A stretch of DNA of 64,000 nt from Procambarus clarkii (Eukaryota > Arthropoda > Malacostraca > Decapoda > Cambaridae). The stretch lies in NCBI RefSeq assembly GCF_040958095.1, contig NC_091216.1:1011513-1075512 (forward strand). Direction: 5' to 3'. The position numbers and the translations under genes were made by a program. This document shows, piece after piece, positions 52,866 to 64,000 of this stretch; positions within the stretch are counted from its first letter, which is position 1; the number at the start of each line of letters is the position of its first letter. The notes beneath the pieces were generated by a model. That model was not told the DNA's origin. It did not search any database and worked only from the letters and a program-made list of their open reading frames with translations.

Positions 52866-53230
52866 CTAACCGAAAACCCCCTAACACATCAACCCTCCCC
52901 CCAATCAACAGGCGAAATAATAACCCTCAAATGCCTGCCTGCCTGCCTGCCTGCAAGCCAATACTAACGGTCTTCTCAGAAAGAAAATCTCTTTGTATCT
53001 GTATTACTTGATGAAATGTATGATTCTAATAATGAAAATAAATTTTGATGTCGGTTGTATGAGCATAATGACCAATATGCACATGATATGAATGAATTAA
53101 ATAGTGTAGTTTTAAGTAATTAGGTTGTAGACACATTAAGCGGATATGATATTTGACGCGTCCAGAACTGGTGATTTTTGGTTTAGTTTTAAATGCACCA
53201 CCACCACCACCACCACCATTGCTTCCCCAG

Positions 53231-53434
53231 AGCCTAATTAAGGACCGGTAAAAGGAGTCAATATGTATGTCATCTATAAAACCAAAGAATGAATAAAAAA
53301 ACACACACACAAACCTACATAATAGTATTAGGAAGATTGTATGGCAAAAAAAAAAAAGTATTATTCCCATTGGGTCGTTTGAACTCGCGACTTCCAAAAT
53401 ACCAGCCACACACCTTACCACCCAGCCACCATAG
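53231..53434 (-). mobile_element. tRNA-derived SINE-like element 2 (unit 1)
   Basis: On the minus strand, TGGCTGGGTGGTAAGGTG (53411-53428) resembles an A box and GCGAGTTCAAACG (53376-53388) a B box. The body contains the TATGTATGTCAT phrase shared with element 1 and an A run at 53345-53357. The adjoining 53117-53290 is duplicated, diverged, at 53548-53690, where the tRNA-like head is missing, so a third partial copy is present. Confidence 0.6.
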
Positions 53435-53750
53435 AGTTGGTATAATTGTGCAACTTTAGTTATAAAAGTAAAGTTCTTATTGTCTCAAATCTTATTGTCT
53501 GTTCTATGAAAAGGCATGATGTAAATTATGTATTTTTTGAATGATTGAATTGTAGGCACATTAAGCGGATTCGATATTTGATATATCCAGAAAAGGTGAT
53601 TTCTGTTCAGTTTTAAAATGCATCACCGTTAACGCTAAAGGACTGGTAAAACGACTCGATGTTTGTCATTTTTAAAATAAACACTAAAACTAGGCCCTTA
53701 ACATATATAATGTTTGAATATAAATTGAATGCATATAAATACAAAGTGGG

Positions 53751-54082
<332 letters not shown>

Positions 54083-54260
54083 CGTAAATCAACTCTTAAC
54101 AACACCATACCACACCACACCATCTCATCACCCACCACCGGCCCCAGTCTCCCAGCCTCTCTTATATACCCGAGCAGGCCCTTTAAATTATTTGAATTGT
54201 TGCACTTCGGCCAATGGCAGGCACGATCGCTGCTGCTCAAACATATTCTGGTTCACAAGT

Positions 54261-54276
54261 ATTATAATAATTATAT

Positions 54277-54370
<94 letters not shown>
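54261..54370. repeat. AT dinucleotide tract upstream of H2A 3' end (unit 1)
   Basis: TATAT run of about 100 bp. The following 54371-54666 is unique AT-rich spacer with nothing recognised. Confidence 0.9.
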
Positions 54371-54373
<3 letters not shown>

Positions 54374-54666
54374 TGAAACACATTAAAACCTTGATCATTT
54401 ATTCATTCATTACGTCTAGTGAAGAATTGCTTTTGTTCATTTGTATGATTAAAAATTAATATAATATGAATTCCTCGCTTAAAGTAAAATATAAAATATA
54501 TATTGGATTTATATGATTGGTTAATATTCCAAGTGATGCTGAATATCCCCTATAATTTTGTTTTGTTTGTTTGTTATGTACACATTCCAAATGAAATCAA
54601 TATAAATGTTATTATTAATGTTTGAAAGTTGATTGTCTACTTGAATCTCTCTATTAAAGTGTGTGT

Positions 54667-54682
54667 GGCTCCGGATGGAGCC
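54667..54682 (-). promoter_or_regulatory. Histone 3' stem-loop of H2A (unit 1)
   Basis: Minus strand GGCTCCATCCGGAGCC, six-pair stem, loop ATCC, 38 bases past the stop. The closing pair is C-G where the consensus has U-A. A purine-rich AATAGAGAGATT follows within 20 bases. Confidence 0.88.
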
Positions 54683-54719
54683 TGGTTATGGTATTTGTCG
54701 TGGTGGGTGGCAGAAGTGC

Positions 54720-55312
<593 letters not shown>

Positions 55313-55684
55313 ATGCCACCCAAGGCATCTGGAAAGGCTGCCAAGAAGGCCGGAAAGGCCCAGAAGGCCATTGCCAAGGGCGATAAGAAAAAGAAGCGCA
55401 GGAGGAAGGAGAGCTACAGCATCTACATCTACAAAGTGCTGAAGCAGGTCCACCCCGACACTGGTATCTCTTCCAAAGCCATGTCGATCATGAACTCGTT
55501 CGTGAACGACATCTTCGAGCGCATCGCCGCCGAGGCTTCTCGCCTGGCCCACTACAACAAGCGTTCCACCATTACCAGTCGGGAGATCCAGACGGCTGTA
55601 AGGCTCCTGTTGCCCGGAGAACTGGCCAAGCACGCCGTCTCTGAGGGCACTAAGGCCGTCACCAAGTACACCTCCTCCAAGTAA
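55313..55684 (+). CDS. H2B: Histone H2B (unit 1)
   Basis: Core histone partner of H2A. The 123-residue product begins [18 protein letters not shown] with a very basic tail ([10 protein letters not shown]), followed by the histone fold ([20 protein letters not shown] onward) and the conserved AVTKYTSSK end, in which Lys118 corresponds to the ubiquitylated lysine of other animals (family knowledge). Intronless and complete. Its 3' stem-loop is 52 bases past the stop and has an unusually short loop. Confidence 0.98.
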   Translation: MPPKASGKAAKKAGKAQKAIAKGDKKKKRRRKESYSIYIYKVLKQVHPDTGISSKAMSIMNSFVNDIFERIAAEASRLAHYNKRSTITSREIQTAVRLLLPGELAKHAVSEGTKAVTKYTSSK

Positions 55685-55736
55685 ACGGCTTACTTACTGC
55701 CCTGTGGTGGTGGCTTGGCCTCAAACCAACAAACTC

Positions 55737-55751
55737 GGCTCCATTGGAGCC
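55737..55751 (+). promoter_or_regulatory. Histone 3' stem-loop of H2B with short loop (unit 1)
   Basis: GGCTCCATTGGAGCC, 15 bases instead of 16: a six-pair stem leaves only a three-base ATT loop (or five pairs with CATTG). A canonical downstream purine element CTAAAGAGA (55764-55772) follows. The flanking CA-rich bases fit the family. Unit 2 has the same form. Confidence 0.85.
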
Positions 55752-55870
55752 ACACTTTAATTTCTAAAGAGATTGTGAGTGTTAGACACCAATACTATTA
55801 TAACAAAAACCTCTGTCACTGAAAGCAAATAGCTATAAAATGAGAATATTTATGAAACTGTCTGTGTGTG

Positions 55871-55955
55871 TTTCTCTCTCTCAGTCTCTGTCTGTCTGTC
55901 TGTCTGTCTGTCTCTGTCTTGTCTGTCTCTGTCTTGTCTGTCTGTCTGTCTGTCT

Positions 55956-56044
<89 letters not shown>
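55871..56044. repeat. CT / CTGT microsatellite in H2B-H3 spacer (unit 1)
   Basis: TCTG-rich run changing to a long TC dinucleotide run. The remainder to 56536 is unique sequence except for a 22-base G run at 56296-56317 and a short TTTA run near 56440-56465. No gene seen. Confidence 0.9.
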
Positions 56045-56047
<3 letters not shown>

Positions 56048-56536
56048 ACATATAAGCACTCGGTATCTTTTTTTTTTCTAGAGATTAGAGATTCATTGTT
56101 ATGTTCCACATTAGGATTACTATGCAGGCCACCCTCTTAGGTTTGAAAATGTCAAGAAAACGGTTAATTTAAAATGTCATCTCCTAACTTAACAGATTAA
56201 GCCAGAGGACCGAAAACAGAATAAAACAGGACTGGACAGTATGTCACTTATACAAGCTGCTTTTATTTCTAGTACAGTATGACAATTTTTATTTTGGGGG
56301 GGGGGGGGGGGGGGGGGTGATCCTTGACAGTGCATAAGAGCGAAAAGCGACGGCGTTTTGTTTGTAAGAGAACAGGTTGTACTACAAATGACTTGATTTA
56401 TTGATATCACGTGTATGTATGACACCTAAATTAGTGTATTTGTTTATTTATTTATTTATTTATTATATGTGTAGATGAAGGTTAATTCATATGACTGATG
56501 CTAGGAATGTCTGAAATCTCCTTAGAAGGATATTTT

Positions 56537-56552
56537 GGCCCTGAGAAGGGCC
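56537..56552 (-). promoter_or_regulatory. Histone 3' stem-loop of H3
   Basis: Minus strand GGCCCTTCTCAGGGCC, a perfect match to the replication-dependent histone stem-loop consensus, 33 bases past the stop. An AAGGAGAT-type purine element follows on the minus strand (about 56518-56525). Confidence 0.93.
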
Positions 56553-56585
56553 GAGTTTGGTGTATACTAGGGTGGTCGATTTAGC

Positions 56586-57716
<1,131 letters not shown>

Positions 57717-57761
57717 GAGCTTGGCTAATCCATCGATTCCACCCACCACCACCTCAAAACG

Positions 57762-57777
57762 GGACCTAATTAGGTCC
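57762..57777 (+). promoter_or_regulatory. Histone 3' stem-loop of H4 (unit 2)
   Basis: GGACCTAATTAGGTCC, same element and distance from the stop as in unit 1. Confidence 0.88.
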
Positions 57778-57974
57778 CTATACTTTTTTTACTGAAGGGC
57801 TTAATAGACGATAACATAAATTGTTTTGATATCAGCTAGCACATTGGGTCTTATGAAATCTATTTTTTATCCTCGCATGCTTAAAGGGACTCTGATTGGG
57901 GAGGGAGGGGGGGGGGGGGGGAAGGTTTGTTACGTTATATACTAGCAGAGCAGGATCATTGGTGGGGGGGGGGG

Positions 57975-58023
<49 letters not shown>

Positions 58024-58369
58024 TTCCCAACTCTTCCTTTTTACATGAGTGAGCTACCCGTTTTATTCATTTTATCCTTCTCAGAGCTGTTTTGATAGTA
58101 TCCAAATGATGGTAAATGAAAAGGGAGGACACGAATATCTACCCAGAATTCAGGACTGGCAATCGATATGCATGTTTGAGTGCGAATCTTTTTCTCTCTC
58201 AACTTAGGTATACGTTTATGTCGTACCTAAAAGCGAGAACCACACTATTGGGACAAGTATGCAAGGCCCAATTTTCCTAACAAGCACAGTTAATTTTGTT
58301 ATTTTCGAACATTTCTTTCCAAATTGGTTTATCCAATTAACAGTATTATATTAAGATCATGAATTGCTG
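57778..58369. other. H4-H1 spacer, part 1 (unit 2)
   Basis: Spacer with G run (57899-57921) and G plus GA tract (57963-58020), both with changed lengths compared with unit 1; otherwise unique and gene-free. Confidence 0.8.
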
Positions 58370-58503
58370 GGTTAGGTTAGGTTAGGTTAGCTTAGCTTAG
58401 GTTAGGTTAGGTTAGGTTAGGTTAGGTTAGGTTAGCTTAGCTTGGGTTAGCTTAGGTTAGGTTAGGTTAGCTTAGCTTGGGTTAGCATAGGTTAGGTTAG
58501 GTT
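58370..58503. repeat. Telomere-like TTAGG array in histone spacer (unit 2)
   Basis: Same TTAGG tract, with the same TTAGCTTAGC interruptions in the same order as in unit 1, showing that it travels with the repeat unit and was not added independently. Confidence 0.9.
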
Positions 58504-58616
58504 TGATTACATTTCTATGTTAGATTTAACTCAAATTCAAAACAATTGCAGTCATTCGGCTTGTTAGTCAACTTGCCTCTAATAGGGGCAATTTGTCTAA
58601 CAAGACTATTTAGTTT

Positions 58617-58980
<364 letters not shown>

Positions 58981-59052
58981 CAGAGTAAATCTACCCCAAA
59001 AGTAATGATTTATTTGTCTACAAAACTAAACTCTTTTTGGAATCATATGAGG

Positions 59053-59068
59053 CCCCTCCACTGAGGGG
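59053..59068 (-). promoter_or_regulatory. Candidate histone 3' stem-loop of H1 (unit 2)
   Basis: Minus strand CCCCTCAGTGGAGGGG, followed by AAAAAGAG, as in unit 1. Confidence 0.6.
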
Positions 59069-59121
59069 GGAGGCCTGGATGTTTATTGTCATGTGTATTC
59101 ATGCTGCTTGCATGTCGTCGT

Positions 59122-59679
59122 TTATTTTGCCTTTGTTGTTTTCTTGACAGCTTTCTTTGCCTTGGGTGGTTTGGGAGATTTTGAAGCTCTCTTTATTTTG
59201 GGCTTTTTGTTCCCAACAACAAGCTGCTGCTGCTGCTGCTTCTTTTTCAAGGCTGTAGGTGGTTTGTTGCTTGTGGCGGCTTTCTTGGGAGTTACCACGG
59301 CCTTCTTTGCTGCTGTAGATGGTTTCTTGGTTGTGGTGGCTTTCTTGGGAGTTAGAACGGCCCTCTTCTCTGCTACGGCCAGCTTGAATGATCCACTAGC
59401 TCCACTTCCCTTGGTCTGAACAAGAATGCCGTCAGCCACTGCTTTCTTGAGAAATCTTCGGATGTAAATGGCGATCTTGGCAGCCTCGACTTTGTTGTTG
59501 GCAACAACGTACTTCTTGATTGCTTGTAGAGACGAGCCCTTACGGTCTTTGAGTGCTGCGACCGCGGCTAGAACCATTTGACTAGTTTTCGGGTGAGCAA
59601 CCTGGACGCGAGGTTTCCTGGTGGTGGCCACCACAGCAGCAGCAGCCGCAGCCTTCTTGGTAGGCTTTGCTTCTACCAT
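59122..59679 (-). CDS. H1: Linker histone H1 (unit 2)
   Basis: Identical 185-residue product to the unit 1 H1, including the five-Gln run in the C-terminal tail. That the CAG tract has the same length in both copies while nearby dinucleotide tracts differ suggests either recent homogenisation or constraint on the tail. TATA box CATAAATAGG on the minus strand at 59759-59768. Confidence 0.97.
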   Translation of the reverse strand: MVEAKPTKKAAAAAAVVATTRKPRVQVAHPKTSQMVLAAVAALKDRKGSSLQAIKKYVVANNKVEAAKIAIYIRRFLKKAVADGILVQTKGSGASGSFKLAVAEKRAVLTPKKATTTKKPSTAAKKAVVTPKKAATSNKPPTALKKKQQQQQLVVGNKKPKIKRASKSPKPPKAKKAVKKTTKAK

Positions 59680-59758
59680 GATGATGATGAGATAACCAAG
59701 GTGATGAGAGACGCTCAGACAGTCACGGGGGAATGATGCTGCCGCCGCTTGAGCCGAA

Positions 59759-59828
59759 CCTATTTATGTGCCGGCACGGTACAGAAGCTGCAACCTGGCA
59801 ACTCGTCCACCAATCACGACGGTTGGTT
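59759..59828 (-). promoter_or_regulatory. H1 promoter elements (unit 2)
   Basis: TATA box (59759-59768) and inverted CCAAT (59810-59814), in the same arrangement as unit 1. The following spacer to 60218 holds no recognised gene. Confidence 0.7.
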
Positions 59829-60218
59829 TTACGGCTCCGAAACCTGGATCCCATATCTTCTCTAAAATAGAAGCATTTGTTCATGTTCTTTGTAAAAGTA
59901 TCATAAAGCAGGACAGATGAGACAAATATCATAAAAACTGAAGAGCAGATGAGCACACACATGTTTGTATTACAAAAGAAAATCCACAAATTCATTAGAA
60001 ATTGGCAGGGCAGGCTGAGGAAGTAGGTAGATGTAAAATGTCTGTAAATGGCGAAAGAACATAAACCCAAGACTGAATAAACGATGTTAAATATCCATGC
60101 CAAGGAGACAAAAATATGTTAGGATACAATTACCATTAAGACACCACAAGCAGGTCCGTATCCTGCCGCGATGACTTAAAAGAGTTGGTTATTAGCCACA
60201 ATGTGTAGGCAGTCTCAT

Positions 60219-60336
60219 GCCAACGGCCATACCACGTTGAGAACACCGCTTCTCGTCCGATCAGCGAAGTTAAGCAACGTTGGGTTTGGTTAGTACTTGG
60301 ATGGGTGACCGCCTGGGAACACCAAATGCTGTTGGC
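60219..60336 (+). rRNA. 5S rRNA: 5S ribosomal RNA (unit 2)
   Basis: 118 bases, identical by eye to the unit 1 gene, with the same internal control regions and a T6 terminator 8 bases downstream (60344-60349). Two identical copies with paired helix ends argue for a working gene, not a pseudogene. Confidence 0.95.
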
Positions 60337-60425
60337 AATAATGTTTTTTGTTTTGTTTTGTTTTGTTTCGTTTGTTTTTGTTTGAATGGCTGGCTCCACG
60401 GGAAATTCACGGAGTTGTGTGGAAT

Positions 60426-60636
60426 AAGGCCTGGTAAAATGAATTAATATGTATGTCATGTTTAAAACAAACTCGCTTAATATAGATATTGTGTGAGGCT
60501 TTATACAAAAACAAACAACCAAAACAAAACATGTTGTATATATATATAGCTTAATCCGGGTTTGAACTCGCAACTCCAAGAATACGCATCACTTATATAC
60601 ACTTTACCACTGGACCACTGCTGCAGGACACAAGCT
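60426..60636 (-). mobile_element. tRNA-derived SINE-like element 1 (unit 2)
   Basis: Same element and position as 52322-52530, with one extra TA pair in its internal TATATA run. Confidence 0.6.
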
Positions 60637-60845
60637 TGATGCTGAGGTATCAATTTAATGACGTAAATGCCATTTCCACAAATAAATGATAATTAAAAAG
60701 TATTTGTATGTACAAATCTTTTCTGTTTAAAAGGCTACAATATCAGTTACTGATATAATTTGTGTTAATGTTTCTATACCCACAAGAAGGCATATTTTTG
60801 CTTATATGTAAAGGGTACGGAGAACGAATCCACAGACCATCATTC

Positions 60846-60975
60846 CCCTCCCCTTCCCTCCCCCCCCCCCCCCCCCCCCCCCCCAACTCCCACCTACTAC
60901 CACCACCACCACCACCACCAATCACCACCAATCACCACCAATCACCACCAATCACCACCAATCACCACCACCACA
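60846..60975. repeat. Poly-C and ACC repeat tract (unit 2)
   Basis: C run about five bases longer than in unit 1, then the same CACCAAT units. Confidence 0.85.
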
Positions 60976-61341
60976 TCTAACCGAAAACCCCCTAACACAT
61001 CAACCCTCCCCCCAATCAACAGGCGAAATAATAACCCTCAAATGCCTGCCTGCCTGCCTGCCTGCAAGCCAATACTAACGGTCTTCTCAGAAAGAAAATC
61101 TCTTTGTATCTGTATTACTTGATGAAATGTATGATTCTAATAATGAAAATAAATTTTGATGTCGGTTGTATGAGCATAATGACCAATATGCACATGATAT
61201 GAATGAATTAAATAGTGTAGTTTTAAGTAATTAGGTTGTAGACACATTAAGCGGATATGATATTTGACGCGTCCAGAACTGGTGATTTTTGGTTTAGTTT
61301 TAAATGCACCACCACCACCACCACCACCATTGCTTCCCCAG

Positions 61342-61545
61342 AGCCTAATTAAGGACCGGTAAAAGGAGTCAATATGTATGTCATCTATAAAACCAAAGAA
61401 TGAATAAAAAAACACACACACAAACCTACATAATAGTATTAGGAAGATTGTATGGCAAAAAAAAAAAAGTATTATTCCCATTGGGTCGTTTGAACTCGCG
61501 ACTTCCAAAATACCAGCCACACACCTTACCACCCAGCCACCATAG
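61342..61545 (-). mobile_element. tRNA-derived SINE-like element 2 (unit 2)
   Basis: Copy of 53231-53434 with the same A-box-like and B-box-like motifs. The diverged headless duplicate follows at about 61659-61801. Confidence 0.6.
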
Positions 61546-61861
61546 AGTTGGTATAATTGTGCAACTTTAGTTATAAAAGTAAAGTTCTTATTGTCTCAAA
61601 TCTTATTGTCTGTTCTATGAAAAGGCATGATGTAAATTATGTATTTTTTGAATGATTGAATTGTAGGCACATTAAGCGGATTCGATATTTGATATATCCA
61701 GAAAAGGTGATTTCTGTTCAGTTTTAAAATGCATCACCGTTAACGCTAAAGGACTGGTAAAACGACTCGATGTTTGTCATTTTTAAAATAAACACTAAAA
61801 CTAGGCCCTTAACATATATAATGTTTGAATATAAATTGAATGCATATAAATACAAAGTGGG

Positions 61862-62185
<324 letters not shown>

Positions 62186-62370
62186 GTAAATCAACTCTTA
62201 ACAACACCATACCACACCACACCATCACTCATCACCCATCACCCACCACCGGCCCCAGTCTCCCAGCCTCTCTTATATACCCGAGCAGGCCCTTTAAATT
62301 ATTTGAATTGTTGCACTTCGGCCAATGGCAGGCACGATCGCTGCTGCTCAAACATATTCTGGTTCACAAG

Positions 62371-62493
<123 letters not shown>

Positions 62494-62786
62494 TGAAACA
62501 CATTAAAACCTTGATCATTTATTCATTCATTACGTCTAGTGAAGAATTGCTTTTGTTCATTTGTATGATTAAAAATTAATATAATATGAATTCCTCGCTT
62601 AAAGTAAAATATAAAATATATATTGGATTTATATGATTGGTTAATATTCCAAGTGATGCTGAATATCCCCTATAATTTTGTTTTGTTTGTTTGTTATGTA
62701 CACATTCCAAATGAAATCAATATAAATGTTATTATTAATGTTTGAAAGTTGATTGTCTACTTGAATCTCTCTATTAAAGTGTGTGT

Positions 62787-62802
62787 GGCTCCGGATGGAG
62801 CC
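62787..62802 (-). promoter_or_regulatory. Histone 3' stem-loop of H2A (unit 2)
   Basis: Minus strand GGCTCCATCCGGAGCC, as in unit 1. Confidence 0.88.
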
Positions 62803-62839
62803 TGGTTATGGTATTTGTCGTGGTGGGTGGCAGAAGTGC

Positions 62840-63432
<593 letters not shown>

Positions 63433-63804
63433 ATGCCACCCAAGGCATCTGGAAAGGCTGCCAAGAAGGCCGGAAAGGCCCAGAAGGCCATTGCCAAGGG
63501 CGATAAGAAAAAGAAGCGCAGGAGGAAGGAGAGCTACAGCATCTACATCTACAAAGTGCTGAAGCAGGTCCACCCCGACACTGGTATCTCTTCCAAAGCC
63601 ATGTCGATCATGAACTCGTTCGTGAACGACATCTTCGAGCGCATCGCCGCCGAGGCTTCTCGCCTGGCCCACTACAACAAGCGTTCCACCATTACCAGTC
63701 GGGAGATCCAGACGGCTGTAAGGCTCCTGTTGCCCGGAGAACTGGCCAAGCACGCCGTCTCTGAGGGCACTAAGGCCGTCACCAAGTACACCTCCTCCAA
63801 GTAA
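63433..63804 (+). CDS. H2B: Histone H2B (unit 2)
   Basis: Identical 123-residue H2B, last gene in the window. Its stem-loop is at 63857-63871. The H3 gene expected about 0.9 kb further on lies beyond the window edge. Confidence 0.98.
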   Translation: MPPKASGKAAKKAGKAQKAIAKGDKKKKRRRKESYSIYIYKVLKQVHPDTGISSKAMSIMNSFVNDIFERIAAEASRLAHYNKRSTITSREIQTAVRLLLPGELAKHAVSEGTKAVTKYTSSK

Positions 63805-63856
63805 ACGGCTTACTTACTGCCCTGTGGTGGTGGCTTGGCCTCAAACCAACAAACTC

Positions 63857-63871
63857 GGCTCCATTGGAGCC
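63857..63871 (+). promoter_or_regulatory. Histone 3' stem-loop of H2B with short loop (unit 2)
   Basis: GGCTCCATTGGAGCC, with the same 15-base form as unit 1, followed by CTAAAGAGA. Confidence 0.85.
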
Positions 63872-64000
63872 ACACTTTAATTTCTAAAGAGATTGTGAGT
63901 GTTAGACACCAATACTATTATAACAAAAACCTCTGTCACTGAAAGCAAATAGCTATAAAATGAGAATATTTATGAAACTGTCTGTGTGTGTTTCTCTCTC

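Overview
This window is eukaryotic and almost certainly arthropod. My best guess is a crustacean, perhaps a decapod. The pointers are a histone repeat carrying a 5S rRNA gene (a linkage known from brine shrimp and isopods), arthropod-type TTAGG telomere-like tracts, a Jockey-like LINE and tRNA-derived SINE pieces. No bacterial or viral operon is present.

Left part, 1-46719: tandem repeat DNA with almost no unique sequence. The backbone is an AT-rich satellite with monomers of about 660-675 bp (called SatA here) at 1-5194, 19851-20793 and 30768-46719. A second satellite with a 168-190 bp monomer (SatB) occurs three times, each time as exactly five monomers. Between these lie minisatellites with units of 24, 12, 5, 21, 15, 16 and again 21 bp. 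A segment of about 3.5 kb (SatA piece, 24-bp array, 12-bp array, ATTAC array, 570-bp unique piece) is present twice, at about 4240-7785 and 19851-23279, around an 11-kb array of 21-bp units that contains inverted blocks. SatA shows higher-order repeats: a trimer of about 2.0 kb on the left and a 1,337-bp dimer at 32.8-38.1 kb. Long reading frames across the minisatellites follow from unit lengths divisible by three; I do not regard them as genes.

Middle, 46720-49261: a 500-base assembly gap, then the 3' part of a decayed Jockey-like LINE. Its ATTCTG tail abuts the 5' leader of the first histone H4 gene.

Right part, 49262-64000: one complete histone repeat of about 8.1 kb and most of a second. 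Gene order is H4(+), H1(-), 5S rRNA(+), H2A(-), H2B(+), H3(-). H2A/H2B and H3/H4 are divergent pairs with short shared promoters. Histone genes end in stem-loops of the replication-dependent type, so the cluster supplies S-phase nucleosome proteins, together with an RNA polymerase III gene for ribosomes. The two units have identical coding regions and differ mainly in simple-repeat lengths, as expected for concerted evolution.
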